DNA of 64,000 bases from Lachnospiraceae bacterium (GCA_902363135.1 CABIZF010000002.1:551098-615097), one strand, 5' to 3'. Shown: positions 26,250-35,246, numbered from the stretch's first letter. The notes: generated from the sequence alone by a model not told the origin. Translations and numbers: made by a program.

Positions 26250-26265
26250 CAGGAACTTTTCTCTT

Positions 26266-26294
26266 ATTATAGCACCAATCTTGTGAAATCACAA
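26266..26294 (-). promoter_or_regulatory. Promoter with operator dyad for the HTH-tnpV operon
   Basis: On the minus strand: -35 TTGTGA (26,289-26,294), 17-base spacer, -10 TATAAT (26,266-26,271). The dyad TTGTGAAATCACAA (26,281-26,294 on plus) covers the -35 box, a good binding place for the HTH protein encoded directly downstream. Confidence 0.7.
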
Positions 26295-26359
26295 TTTATT
26301 CTTGTAGCCTGCCGCTGATACCGTCTGGATTGTGCTTTTCCTTTCGTTTTTTGTTCCAA

Positions 26360-26518
26360 CTAATTAGCCATGAACTGCTTCATGCCCTGGCTTTTTGCAC
26401 CTGGGTTGTCATTTCCGTAGCCCTCCAAGAGGTTGATAACGCCCCAAATGCCAAGACCTGCTCCGAGAGCGATAACGAGTGTCTGTAAAACGCCTACTGC
26501 GCTGTTGAAAAATGCCAT
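26360..26518 (-). pseudogene. maff2, 5' fragment cut off by IME2
   Basis: Starts MAFFNSAVGVLQTLVIALGA, with the first membrane helix and the family signature LLEGYGNDNPGAKSQGMKQ, after a good AGGAG site. After KQFMA the frame enters IME2 and stops after one further residue (TAG, 26,360-26,362). The 3' half is at 15,507-15,577. A truncated 52-residue product with one helix would be made. The gap from 26,519 to 26,728 carries a GCCC-GAAAAA-GGGC hairpin and no gene. Confidence 0.88.
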
Positions 26519-26728
26519 AATATAACTCCTTTCTGCCGCTGTGCGGCTGCCCGAAAAAGGGCATAAAAAACGGCGGTCAGTTTTCGATAACTGCCGCGGT
26601 CATAAGTCCCCGCGCTGCGTTTGTTGCTGCGGCGCGGCGGTATTCAGTTGTAAGGGTGCGGCTTCCTGCCGCGATACGCGCAAGGAGTAGGGGCGCGTAC
26701 CATGTAGCCCGTGTTTATTATTTTTACT

Positions 26729-26941
26729 TTAAGCTCCCTCCTTTTCAAAAAGTGGTGTGTAGACAGGCATAATGCCGTACTGCCGTTCCCGGACAGCTTC
26801 GATATACTTGATATAGGAAATACCTGCCTGTCTTGTCCTGCGTTCCTGTTCCCGCTGCATTTCCTCGGCAGCTTCCACAAGCCCGCTGATAGCCCGGATT
26901 AGCTGCTGTTTTGCCTTTTTCTTTCTGATACGCTTATTCAT
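26729..26941 (-). CDS. Small conserved ICE protein
   Basis: A 70-residue basic protein, MNKRIRKKKAKQQLIRAISG, of unknown function; mostly helical. AGGAGG 8 bases before ATG 26,941 supports this start rather than 26,989. It overlaps the virD4 stop by 8 bases and lies between virD4 and maff2. The Lys/Arg-rich start could bind nucleic acid or the membrane. Confidence 0.65.
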   Translation of the reverse strand: MNKRIRKKKAKQQLIRAISGLVEAAEEMQREQERRTRQAGISYIKYIEAVRERQYGIMPVYTPLFEKEGA

Positions 26942-28721
26942 TTTCTGTGTCCTCCTGCAAATCTGCTTCGTCAACTTCGTAATAGTCAAATACCTCGTCC
27001 GGCTTTACGATTGCAGGACGGCGGCGCAAGTGCTTTTCCATGTCAAAGGCATTTTTCTTGTCAAAGTCGGAAAGGTACTTGTACTTCGGGTGTTTGGTAA
27101 TATCGTATTTTTCGGAGAAGAACGGACGCACCCCGCGTAGTTGCAAGATACATTTCCCGCCGTCCATGACCGCAATTTCATCTTCGCTCATAAGCTGCTT
27201 GCCTAACTTCTGATAGTTCAGCCCGTGGGAAAGCTCCCGTCCTCTTGTTTCGGAAGTGTTGAAGCTGTCAATGGTTTCTTTCCCCAAGATTTCCGACATT
27301 TCTTTAAGGGTCGTTTTCTCCTTGCCGCCCAAGAACAGGGTCGTATCGCAGTTGCCGACAATGGTATCGGCGTTGTCCTTGTAGATAGCCTTTAGCTGCG
27401 ACTGGCTCTGCAAGATGATGGACGCGGAGATTTCGCGGCTCCTTATCGTGGCAATGAGTTTTTCAAACTTCGGTATCTGCCCGATATTTGCAAACTCGTC
27501 AAGCAGACAGCGCACATGAACAGGTAGCCGCCCGCCGTACACATCATCTGCCTTGTCACAAAGCAGATTGAAAAGCTGTGTGTAAAGGATTGATACAACA
27601 AAGTTAAAGGTGTCGTCGGTGTCGGAGATAATAACAAAAAGCGCGGTCTTTCGGTCGCCTAAGGTGTCAAGCTCCATTTCGTCGGTTTCCATCAGCTCGC
27701 GCAGTTCCCGAATGTCAAAGGGGGCAAGACGCGCACCGCAGGAAATGAGGATAGAGCTTCTTGTTTTTCCGGCAGACAGCAAAAACTTCTTGTACTGGCG
27801 CACCGCAAAATGTTCCGGGTCTTTTTCCTCCAAGCGTTCAAACATGAGGTCAACGGGGGATTGAAATTCCGGGTCGTCCTCGCGGGCTTCCGACGCATTT
27901 ATCATTTCAAGCAGCGTCGTAAAGTTTTTCTCATTCTCCGGGGCTTCGTACCAGATGTAGCCGATAAGGGCGCAGTAAAAAAGCCGTTCCGATTTCACCC
28001 AAAAATCCTCGCCGGATTTTTCCCCGTCGCCTTTGGTGTTGGCGATAATGGTATTTACCAGTTTCAAAATATCCTTTTCGCTGCGCAGATAGGCGAAGGG
28101 ATTGTACCGCATGGATTTCTTGAAATTGATGGTGTTTAGCACCTTGATTTTGTACCCGCCCCGCTGCAAGAGCTTTCCACACTCGATTAAAACCGTTCCT
28201 TTCGGGTCTGTGACAACATAGCTGCTGTGCATTTGCATTAAGTTGGGCTTTACAAAAAACCTTGTTTTGCCGCTGCCGGAGCCGCCGATGACAAGCACGT
28301 TTTTGTTTCTTGCATACTTCGGGTGCTTCGGGCGGCTGCTCATCATCAGCCTTTCGGTCTGCGTCAGCAGCACGTTATTTTCAAACATGGGGTCGATATA
28401 TGGCTTTATATCCTCGGCATTGCCCCAACGTGCAGAGCCGTACTCCATGCCCTTACGGTATTTCTTTGCGTTCTTGCCTTTCACATAGACCGCAAGCCGG
28501 ATAACGACAGCCCCGACAATGCCGATAAGCAAATCCATAGGGTTAAAACTCGGCAGGGCATTTGAAAAGGCAGCGGAAAAGCCGCTGCCAATGGAAACCA
28601 GCTTGCCGGAGAGGTCAGCCCCCGGCGAGAGCCACACCGCCTGTCCGACTTTATCAAAGAGATACACAAAGAGCAGATAGGGGGCGTTTAGGATAAGCAG
28701 CTTCTTGATATTCGGCTTCAT
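26934..28721 (-). CDS. virD4: VirD4/TraG-type coupling protein
   Basis: A 595-residue ATPase that brings the relaxase-DNA complex to the secretion channel. Two N-terminal membrane segments (LLILNAPYLLFVYLFDKVG and LIGIVGAVVIRLAVYV) come before Walker A VIGGSGSGKTRFFVKPN near residue 150. Walker B is CLLDEFANIGQIPKFEKLI, followed by ILQSQSQLKAIY. An acidic tail ends the protein. The start overlaps pcfB by ATGA. Both IME relaxases presumably use this ICE coupling protein, since neither IME encodes its own. Confidence 0.94.
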   Translation of the reverse strand: MKPNIKKLLILNAPYLLFVYLFDKVGQAVWLSPGADLSGKLVSIGSGFSAAFSNALPSFNPMDLLIGIVGAVVIRLAVYVKGKNAKKYRKGMEYGSARWGNAEDIKPYIDPMFENNVLLTQTERLMMSSRPKHPKYARNKNVLVIGGSGSGKTRFFVKPNLMQMHSSYVVTDPKGTVLIECGKLLQRGGYKIKVLNTINFKKSMRYNPFAYLRSEKDILKLVNTIIANTKGDGEKSGEDFWVKSERLFYCALIGYIWYEAPENEKNFTTLLEMINASEAREDDPEFQSPVDLMFERLEEKDPEHFAVRQYKKFLLSAGKTRSSILISCGARLAPFDIRELRELMETDEMELDTLGDRKTALFVIISDTDDTFNFVVSILYTQLFNLLCDKADDVYGGRLPVHVRCLLDEFANIGQIPKFEKLIATIRSREISASIILQSQSQLKAIYKDNADTIVGNCDTTLFLGGKEKTTLKEMSEILGKETIDSFNTSETRGRELSHGLNYQKLGKQLMSEDEIAVMDGGKCILQLRGVRPFFSEKYDITKHPKYKYLSDFDKKNAFDMEKHLRRRPAIVKPDEVFDYYEVDEADLQEDTENE

Positions 28722-29194
28722 AGCGATACCTCCCTGTCCTTGTATTTTGTCTTTTGACGGTTCGCGTTAAGCTGCTTTGCTGCTTCCCGGAATGTGGCAA
28801 GTGCCTTTCGGATAGAGGGCTTTTGCTCCTGTGTCAGCTTCTTTGCGGAAAACTCCTTAAAGGCTGCGGTCAGAGCGTCCGCGTCCCGCCCCTTGAAAAA
28901 GACGAGATAACGGGGCGGCGTTTCGGTGCTGTCTTTCTTTAGGGCAAAGTCGATACCGTATTTTTTTGCCGTCTGCTCAAAGGCTTTGATATTGCCCTCG
29001 GTTATCTCAATGTTGGATAGCCCCGCGTTCTGCTTCGCAAGCTGCTTTAGGGTCTGCTTCCCGTGGGGCTGTTTTTCCTGCTGCTTTTTTGCCTGTGCAA
29101 GCATGGCTTTGATTGCCTTTTGCAGCGTTTCAGCGGTCAGCTTCGCTCCCTTGACAGAGAGCGCAACCACTTTTTCGTTGATTTCATCTTGCAA
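28718..29194 (-). CDS. PcfB family protein
   Basis: A 158-residue protein of the PcfB/DUF3801 family, the partner gene of VirD4 coupling proteins in Tn1549 and pCF10-like systems. Motifs: KVVALSVKGAKLTAETLQKA, KYGIDFALKKDSTETPPRY, LVFFKGRDADALTAAFKEFS. The start is TTG at 29,194 with GGAGG 10 bases upstream, and the stop overlaps virD4 by ATGA. Its role is probably to aid relaxase recognition or coupling-protein function. Confidence 0.88.
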   Translation of the reverse strand: MQDEINEKVVALSVKGAKLTAETLQKAIKAMLAQAKKQQEKQPHGKQTLKQLAKQNAGLSNIEITEGNIKAFEQTAKKYGIDFALKKDSTETPPRYLVFFKGRDADALTAAFKEFSAKKLTQEQKPSIRKALATFREAAKQLNANRQKTKYKDREVSL

Positions 29195-29291
29195 TGTTTA
29201 CCGTCCTCCTTTCCCGGTAGTAGTGATAGTGTTAAGGTGGTACGCCGCTTTTGGGCGTGAAAAAAGGGCGTCCGTTCTTCACGCCGCCCCG

Positions 29292-29510
29292 TTAAATCCG
29301 CACCCGCAGCCCGTTCAAGTCCTCGGCGCGGATACCTACAAGATACCAGTTGTCCCCGTACTCAATCCGGGTCGGCTTCCATTTGCCGCCTGTGAATACG
29401 TCCATGCACTCGCCGCAATGCAAGCCGCCGTAATAGTCGGCAATATCAAAGCGAATATCGTAGCGGTCAGCGGTTTCGTCAAAAATTAAAGCTCCTGTTT
29501 TCTGTGCCAT
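29292..29510 (-). CDS. DUF5348 family protein
   Basis: A 72-residue protein, MAQKTGALIFDETADRYDIR, rich in beta-strand pattern, with WYLVGIRAEDLNGLRVRI at its end. This matches DUF5348 proteins that sit between repA and pcfB in these ICEs. AGGAGG precedes the ATG. Function is not known; the size and fold pattern would suit a small nucleic-acid-binding barrel. Confidence 0.8.
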   Translation of the reverse strand: MAQKTGALIFDETADRYDIRFDIADYYGGLHCGECMDVFTGGKWKPTRIEYGDNWYLVGIRAEDLNGLRVRI

Positions 29511-29533
29511 GTGGTAAATCCTCCTTTTTTCGT

Positions 29534-30499
29534 TTACAGGCTTTCGCCCTCGTTGTAGGTGTAGTAGTCCGGGTCGCCGTATTTAGGCTTGCCGGATAAT
29601 GCGCCGCTTGCCATGTCGTGAGCGACAAGGGAAGTATAATAGCTGTCAATGGTAGACGGGGCATTGAAAAGAACCGCCTTTAGGTACTGCTTGATATTGC
29701 GGATTTTCGTGGTGTTCTCCTGCATACAGTCAAGGACAAAGCGGATATGTTCGCTGTCCAGCTTCATAAACTTTGACTTCACAAGCTCGGCGGGGTAATC
29801 GTCCCCTGCAATACGGATTTTCTTTCTTGACGTACAGACCGTTTCAAGGATAATGTCAACAATCTCATTCAGACGGTCATGGTCAAACTTCATATCCTGC
29901 AAGAGAATGTTATACTCGATATTGTCCTTGATGATTTCCTCATACACTCTGTAAGCGTCGTTCCTTTCCGTTCCTTTCCGTTCCGGCGGCTGTGCCGCTT
30001 CGTCCTCGCCATAAGGCAAGGGATTTAGGGAATGGATAGGAATGGAATGGGTACTTGATAAATCCGTATTTGATTTTTCTTTTTTTTGTAAGTTAGTTCT
30101 TGATATATCTTTATTTAATTGCATTGGATTTTCCGACGTCGGATTTTCCGTTGTCGGGTTATCCGCTGTTGGATTTTCCAATACCGGGCAATCCAATTCC
30201 GGCGGCTGCGGCTGTTCGTAAATGGTGTACTCGATTGCGGTCATTTTGCCTTTCTCGTCGCGTCCCTGCCGCCTTGTGATATATCCGGCTTTTTCAAGCT
30301 CCCAAACGGCGGTACGGATAGCGTCGATACTTTCCCGGTTGATGTAGGACAGCCCTGCAAGGGTATAGTCCCAATCCTCCGGCAGGGACAGCATTTGAGA
30401 TAACAGCCCCTTTGCCTTTAAGGAAAGCTCCTTGTTGCGTAAGTGGTGGTTGCTCATTACGGTGTAGCCTGTGTTGCGTTCCACACGGAAAACTGCCAT
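29534..30499 (-). CDS. repA: Replication initiator protein A (RepA_N) of the ICE
   Basis: A 321-residue initiator that allows the circular ICE to replicate. The N-terminal RepA_N winged helix begins VFRVERNTGYTVMSNHHLRN, followed by SLKAKGLLSQMLSLPEDWDY and EKAGYITRRQGRD. A Pro/Asn/Glu-rich linker (repeats of NPT.ENPT) joins it to the C-terminal DUF6017-like domain (YEEIIKDNIEYNILL ... DSYYTSLVAHDMASG). ATG at 30,499 has AGGAG 9 bases before it; the longer frame to 30,649 is rejected. Confidence 0.9.
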   Translation of the reverse strand: MAVFRVERNTGYTVMSNHHLRNKELSLKAKGLLSQMLSLPEDWDYTLAGLSYINRESIDAIRTAVWELEKAGYITRRQGRDEKGKMTAIEYTIYEQPQPPELDCPVLENPTADNPTTENPTSENPMQLNKDISRTNLQKKEKSNTDLSSTHSIPIHSLNPLPYGEDEAAQPPERKGTERNDAYRVYEEIIKDNIEYNILLQDMKFDHDRLNEIVDIILETVCTSRKKIRIAGDDYPAELVKSKFMKLDSEHIRFVLDCMQENTTKIRNIKQYLKAVLFNAPSTIDSYYTSLVAHDMASGALSGKPKYGDPDYYTYNEGESL

Positions 30500-30655
30500 A
30501 GCTTCATCACTCCTTTGCTTTAGATTTGTTGCGCAGTAGAACGCGGATTTTGAGGGGTAAGGTATCTTTTCCTTGCTTCCTCTGTTTTGCGTTCTGTAAG
30601 CCCGATAAATCAAGGCTTTTTTTGCCCCTACTGCGTAACATGAGGGCATAAAAAT

Positions 30656-30699
30656 AGCGGCGTTCCTGTTCTCCCAGTGAGAGAGTGAGAAACGCCGCT
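30656..30699 (-). terminator. Hairpin terminator between the first ICE gene and repA
   Basis: AGCGGCGTT (30,656-30,664) pairs with AACGCCGCT (30,691-30,699), with an inner CTC/GAG stem. On the minus strand ATTTTTA follows. It would end the 30,710-31,072 transcript or attenuate the downstream operon. Confidence 0.65.
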
Positions 30700-30709
30700 G
30701 TGCGGGTCG

Positions 30710-31072
30710 CTATTTCATTTCTTCTGCTATCAGTTCTTGCATGACTTCTCCAAAGTCTGCCATGAAAGAAAAGATGAAGTATTCCAAAACGTCGGGGTCT
30801 GCGTCCATAGGCTCGGCTTCCTCTGAAAAAGGCAAGCCCATTAGCCCATAAAGCAGTTTGATGATTTTGAACAGCTTGCCCCGGTCGGTGGGGTTGTTCA
30901 TGGTTACAAGTACGTTGGTAAGGCGGTTGATTGTTTCCATGTCGCCGCCTGTCGTTACCCATACCATTTCCGCGAACGGCTGCGTGATTGCCCCGGCGAC
31001 AAGGTTTATCTTATTCTTGCCGATTTCGCCGGACGGAAGTATAATACCCTTAGTCAAAAGTTCGTTTTTCAT
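30710..31072 (-). CDS. Conserved first gene of the ICE transfer region
   Basis: A 120-residue protein, MKNELLTKGIILPSGEIGKN, acidic at the C-terminus (DFGEVMQELIAEEMK). No domain is recognised, but proteins of this type begin the transfer region of Tn1549-like ICEs. AAGGAGGACGAC directly precedes the ATG; the frame to 31,147 is rejected. The promoter must lie in 31,073-31,280, which also contains the ICE end. Confidence 0.75.
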   Translation of the reverse strand: MKNELLTKGIILPSGEIGKNKINLVAGAITQPFAEMVWVTTGGDMETINRLTNVLVTMNNPTDRGKLFKIIKLLYGLMGLPFSEEAEPMDADPDVLEYFIFSFMADFGEVMQELIAEEMK

Positions 31073-31287
31073 GTCGTCCTCCTTATATTCTGTGGTGCTA
31101 AAATGGTGCCCGGTCTTACAAAAACACCTTATGCGGAGATATGACAAGAAAAATGAAGATATGCGGAAAACCTTGATTTTAAGCCATTTTCACATTGGTT
31201 TATAAACATTTGTGAGGACTTATAAAAGGTTTTGCGTCTATCAAATCAATAAAAAATGAGGAAAGTGAAGCAATCTGGTGCGGAGGG
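31073..31287. other. Intergenic region holding the ICE boundary
   Basis: About 215 bases of AT-rich sequence between the first ICE gene and the kinase remnant. TATGCGGAGATATGAC and GAAGATATGCGGAAAACC (31,131-31,172) are near-repeats that could be recombinase arm or core sites. No gene is seen. The precise end needs the uninterrupted host sequence. Confidence 0.45.
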
Positions 31288-31293
31288 ATGCAT

Positions 31294-32764
31294 ATGGAGT
31301 ATTTGGGTTGTAATGATATGCAGCATATTTTGCGGTCTGCCAGAATCGGAGTCTGGAGAGTGGAATTTGAAGCGGGGAGGGCGCCAAGATTTTATGCGGA
31401 TCGGGTGATGGATGAGTTGCTCGGCATATCAGGGGATGTCACGCCGGAGAAGCGTTTTTTATACCATCGGGCACATATCCACAAAGAAGATCAGGAGCTC
31501 TTTGAAGAGTATGCGGCCAAGCTTGCAAAGGAACCGACGGAGATCGTCTATCGCTTTATACATCCCATAACCGGTGAGATGTATGTCCGTTGTGGCGGAA
31601 AGAGAGAGTCCGGCAGCGCGGATACGGTTCGCATCGTTGGCACTCATCAGGATATCTCAGATACCGTTCGGCTGGAAAAGAGTAAACAGGCGGAACGGCG
31701 CCTGGCTGAGCTGAATCAAACACTGAAAAAGGAGCATATACTGCAGCAGGATTATTACAGGGAGCTGCTGGACATTCAGAACTGCGGGCTGATGGCCTAT
31801 ACGTTGCCGGAACACAGGCTGATTCATATGAATGCAGAGGCGCTGCGGATGTATCGATGCTCTGACATAGAAGAGGCGCAGCAGAATATCGGGAAAATTC
31901 TGAAGAAGCTTTATTATCCGGATCCGGATACGGTTTCCAGACTGACAAGGCTTCGTGAAGTAAATGATATGGTGGATTATGAATGTATTATTCATAAAGG
32001 GACAGAGCAGGAATGCCATATCATGGCAAAAACAAAAATATTTATGACACCGGCAGGAGGGCTATGCGACCTTCCGGACACTGATAAAAGACACCGGGAT
32101 TGGTATCAGCAAGGAATACCTCCCACATCTGTTCGAAAGGTTCTCACGGGAACAGAATTCGGCAGAGAGCGGAATCACGGGTACCGGACTTGGACTGTCG
32201 ATTGTAAAATCACTGGTCAATCTGATGGACGGAAGTATTTCGGTTGAGAGCACACTTCATGAGGGGACGACCTTTACGGTGACTTTGACGCATCGGATTG
32301 CAGAGCATGCCGGGACCAAGAAGGCAGATACCCAAAAGGAAGCATTGGATGCAGCAGTGCTGGCCGGCATACGGATTTTGCTTGCGGAGGACAACGCCTT
32401 AAATGCAGAGATCGCAGAGACAATTTTGCAGGATGCGGGAATCATAGTCGAGCATGCAATAAATGGCGCGCAGGCGCTTGCCATGGTAGAAAAGGCCCCG
32501 ATGGGCTATTATGATCTGATTCTGATGGATATTCAGATGCCGTGCATGGATGGGTATGAGAGTACCAGACGGATCCGGAAATTGCCGGATGAGCGGTCGC
32601 AGACGCCGATCGTGGCTATGACGGCAAATGCATTTGAGGAAGACCGGAAAGCGGCATTTGCAGTTGGCATGAATGGATATGTGGTAAAGCCGATCGAGCT
32701 TCCGGTGCTGATGGAGACGATGGCAGCGGTTTTACCTCAGGCAGGAAGCCATCAGAAAAAATGA
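31294..32764 (+). pseudogene. Hybrid sensor histidine kinase/response regulator, internally deleted and frameshifted
   Basis: The first frame encodes two PAS-like sensor regions (GVWRVEFEAGRAPRFYADRV ... YRFIHPITGEMYVRCGGK; then DIQNCGLMAYTLPEHRLIHM). Near 32,060 it jumps into another reading phase that encodes the last part of the kinase ATPase domain: TLIKDTGIGISKEYLPHLF, GTGLGLSIVKSLVNLMDG. Then comes a receiver domain (RILLAEDNALNAEIAETIL, phospho-Asp in LILMDIQMPCMDG, Lys in VVKPIEL). The histidine phosphorylation helix and the N box are missing entirely, so several hundred bases have been deleted. The receiver could still be made alone from about 32,225. Confidence 0.8.
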
Positions 32765-32775
32765 TAAGAAGATGC

Positions 32776-32804
32776 TTGACAATGGGGTGGATTTGTGGTA
32801 ATTT
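32776..32804 (+). promoter_or_regulatory. Promoter of the trp operon
   Basis: TTGACA (32,776-32,781), a 17-base spacer and TAATTT (32,799-32,804), placed just upstream of the T-box leader. Confidence 0.75.
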
Positions 32805-32822
32805 TATAAAAAATTTAATCCG

Positions 32823-33107
32823 TTAAACCGATGAAGCGGAGATAAAAGTAATCATGCGCGCACAGAGAGTCCGGGAAGGTGAGAGCCGGGTCGAAAAGCA
32901 GTTTACTAAATGGACCGCGGAGGGCACAGTCAAAGGATGGAGTGATCCGAGTATTCTGCGACGTAGGGCATACGTCAGTTGCCGGGAATATAAAGGTATT
33001 CCGATAAGCGCACGATTCCTGTCGTGAATCAGGGTGGCACCGCGGGTGGTCAAGTATATCATTGAGTACATTCTCGTCCCTGACAGAACTTAGATTCTGT
33101 CAGGGAC
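32823..33107 (+). promoter_or_regulatory. T-box leader specific for tRNA-Trp, with terminator
   Basis: This leader senses uncharged tRNA-Trp. Stem I contains AGAGAG, GGTGAGAGCC and a candidate specifier TGG (32,911-32,913, followed by A). The T-box AGGGTGGCACCGCGGG lies at 33,031-33,046; its variable base C would pair with a G discriminator, which tRNA-Trp has. The terminator is a perfect 13-pair stem (33,076-33,088 with 33,095-33,107) followed by TTTTT. TrpE begins 38 bases later. Stem assignment is by eye, but core motifs, codon and downstream genes agree. Confidence 0.93.
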
Positions 33108-33144
33108 TTTTTGTTTTGCAGAAAATATGCAGGAGGTATCACAT

Positions 33145-34641
33145 ATGTATTATCCATCATTGGAAGAAATTCAGACGCTTGCAGATAGTGGCCAGTACCG
33201 AAGAATCCCGATTTGCCGGGAGCTGTATGCGGACCGCTATACGCCTGTGGAGGTCATGTGCAGACTGCGTGGCGCGAGCCGCCATTGCTTTATGCTGGAA
33301 AGTGCCAGTCAGACAGAGGTGTGGGGACGCTACACATTTCTTGGATACCAGCCGACGATGGAAATCACCTGTACGGACGGACAGATGAAAATCCGGAAAA
33401 CAGGGCCGGATGGACAGACGCAGCAGGACGGGTTTACGGTAACGCATCCGGGCGATACGCTTCGAAGCATACTGGCTCAGTACAGAAGTCCGATTCTGGA
33501 AAAGATGCCGCCGTTTACCGGAGGGCTGGTCGGATATTTTTCTTACGATTATATCAAGTACAGTGAGCCAAAGCTGAAGCTGACGGATCATGAGCAACAG
33601 GACTTCCGGGACATGGATATGATGCTGTTTGATTCTGTCATTGCATTTGACCATTATCGACAGAAGGTATTGCTGATTACCGGTGTGCTGACAGGAGAGG
33701 AGCCACTGAAGCATGCGTACGACCGTGCCGTACAAAAGCTTGCTGAGATGGCAGCGCTTTTACAAAATGGAGAGCCGAAGCAGTTTAAAAAGCTGAAGTT
33801 GACATCCAAAATCCAGCCGCAATTTCCAAAAGAGAAATACTGTGAGATGGTCGAAAAGGCAAAGCATTATATCCATGAGGGGGACATCTTTCAGGTGGTG
33901 TTGTCGAATCCGATGCGGGCAAAGGCGGAGGGCAGCCTGTTTGACACTTACCGCGCATTACGTGCGACGAACCCGTCTCCGTATATGTTTTATTTTTCCA
34001 GTGACGACATCGAGCTGGCAGGAGCCTCCCCGGAAACACTGGCAAAGCTCGACAGAGGTCAGCTCAGTACATTTCCGCTGGCCGGGACAAGACCACGTGG
34101 CAAGACCCGGCAGGAGGATGAGGATCTGGAGCGAGGGCTGCTGGCTGATGAGAAGGAGAGGGCGGAACACAATATGCTCGTCGATCTGGGCAGAAACGAT
34201 ATCGGAAAAATCAGCAAAATCGGGACCGTGCAGGTGGAAAAATATATGGAGATCGAGCGCTTTTCCCACGTTATGCACATCGGTTCAACGGTTACCGGCG
34301 TGATACGGGATGACAAGGATGCGGTCGATGCTATTGATGCGATCCTGCCGGCAGGAACCTTATCCGGAGCGCCAAAGTTCCGCGCCTGCCAGATTATCGA
34401 GGAGCTGGAGCAGAGCAAGCGTGGTATTTACGGAGGAGCAATCGGCTATCTGGATTTTGCGGGAAATCTGGACACCTGCATCGCGATTCGTCTGGTCTAC
34501 AAAAAGAACGGTGAGATATGCATCCGTTCCGGAGCCGGGATCGTGGCAGACAGCGTACCGGAAAAGGAATTCGAAGAGTGCTGCAACAAAGCGCGGGCCG
34601 TGCGTGCAGCCATCAAGCAGGCAGAGGAGGGACTGGAATGA
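33145..34641 (+). CDS. trpE: Anthranilate synthase component I
   Basis: Converts chorismate and ammonia to anthranilate, the first committed step of tryptophan synthesis. 498 residues. The N-terminal regulatory part includes CFMLESAS, the usual tryptophan-feedback motif region. The chorismate-binding domain has YIHEGDIFQVVLSNPM, LAGTRPRGKTRQEDE, LVDLGRNDIGKISK and PAGTLSGAPKFRACQIIEEL. AGGAGG 8 bases upstream selects ATG 33,145 over 33,127. Its stop overlaps trpG by ATGA, so the two subunits are translated together. Controlled by the T-box leader. Confidence 0.97.
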   Translation: MYYPSLEEIQTLADSGQYRRIPICRELYADRYTPVEVMCRLRGASRHCFMLESASQTEVWGRYTFLGYQPTMEITCTDGQMKIRKTGPDGQTQQDGFTVTHPGDTLRSILAQYRSPILEKMPPFTGGLVGYFSYDYIKYSEPKLKLTDHEQQDFRDMDMMLFDSVIAFDHYRQKVLLITGVLTGEEPLKHAYDRAVQKLAEMAALLQNGEPKQFKKLKLTSKIQPQFPKEKYCEMVEKAKHYIHEGDIFQVVLSNPMRAKAEGSLFDTYRALRATNPSPYMFYFSSDDIELAGASPETLAKLDRGQLSTFPLAGTRPRGKTRQEDEDLERGLLADEKERAEHNMLVDLGRNDIGKISKIGTVQVEKYMEIERFSHVMHIGSTVTGVIRDDKDAVDAIDAILPAGTLSGAPKFRACQIIEELEQSKRGIYGGAIGYLDFAGNLDTCIAIRLVYKKNGEICIRSGAGIVADSVPEKEFEECCNKARAVRAAIKQAEEGLE

Positions 34642-35219
34642 TTCTATTGATTGATAATTATGACAGCTTTTCTTACAATCTTTATCAGCTGATCGGATCG
34701 GTATATCCGGATATCCGGGTGATACGAAACGATGACTGTACGGTGGAGGAGATTGAGGCGATGCAGCCAGCGGCGCTGATCCTCTCACCGGGGCCGGGGC
34801 GGCCGGAGGATGCGGGCATCTGCATTCCGGCGATCCGGTATTTTGCAGGAAAGCTTCCGATCCTTGGCGTCTGTCTCGGACATCAGGCGATCTGCGAGGC
34901 GTTTGGCGGAACGGTCACTTATGCAAAGCAGCTGATGCATGGAAAGCAAAAGCAGATCCGTCAGACGATGGAAAACCGGATCTTTGCAGGCATGCCGGAG
35001 ACATTTTTGGCAGCGCGGTATCATTCGCTTGCGGCAAAGAAGGAAACGCTTCCGCCGGAGCTGGTCGTTACGGCAGAGTCAGAGGACGGAGAAGTCATGG
35101 CAGTCGAGCATCGGAACGATCCGATATTTGGACTGCAATTTCATCCGGAATCGGTCATGACGCCGGAAGGAAAGAAAATGATAGAAAATTTTATAAAATG
35201 TGTGGAAAAATTTAACTGA
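34638..35219 (+). CDS. trpG: Anthranilate synthase component II (glutamine amidotransferase)
   Basis: Supplies ammonia from glutamine to TrpE. 193 residues of class I amidotransferase: ILLIDNYDSFSYNLYQLIG at the start, catalytic Cys in LGVCLGHQAICEAF, and the His-Glu pair in LQFHPESVMTPEG. ATG at 34,638 overlaps the trpE stop; the frame open upstream is only a shadow of trpE. It may also serve folate synthesis, as TrpG does in some Firmicutes. Confidence 0.96.
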   Translation: MILLIDNYDSFSYNLYQLIGSVYPDIRVIRNDDCTVEEIEAMQPAALILSPGPGRPEDAGICIPAIRYFAGKLPILGVCLGHQAICEAFGGTVTYAKQLMHGKQKQIRQTMENRIFAGMPETFLAARYHSLAAKKETLPPELVVTAESEDGEVMAVEHRNDPIFGLQFHPESVMTPEGKKMIENFIKCVEKFN

Positions 35220-35246
35220 ACCAGGAACAGGACAGGAGGACCCGCT

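Larger units (their letters stand above)
15577..26372. mobile_element. IME2, a Tn4451-like mobilizable element inserted in maff2
   Basis: About 10.8 kb between two halves of maff2. Each junction carries the word GCCATGA on the plus strand (15,571-15,577 and 26,367-26,373). Swapping partners at the GA restores both maff2 and a closed element. It encodes a serine recombinase at the left end, VapE and CHC2 primase, a MobQ relaxase with oriT, DUF3847, a RepA-like protein, three HTH regulators, a DUF1835 protein and TnpV at the right end. Its gene order and TnpV point to the Tn4451/TnpX group. Confidence 0.88.

Noticed and set aside
26644..26880. 78-codon minus-strand frame downstream of maff2
   Set aside because: Overlaps the better supported 26,729-26,941 gene in another frame and has no family resemblance or ribosome site.
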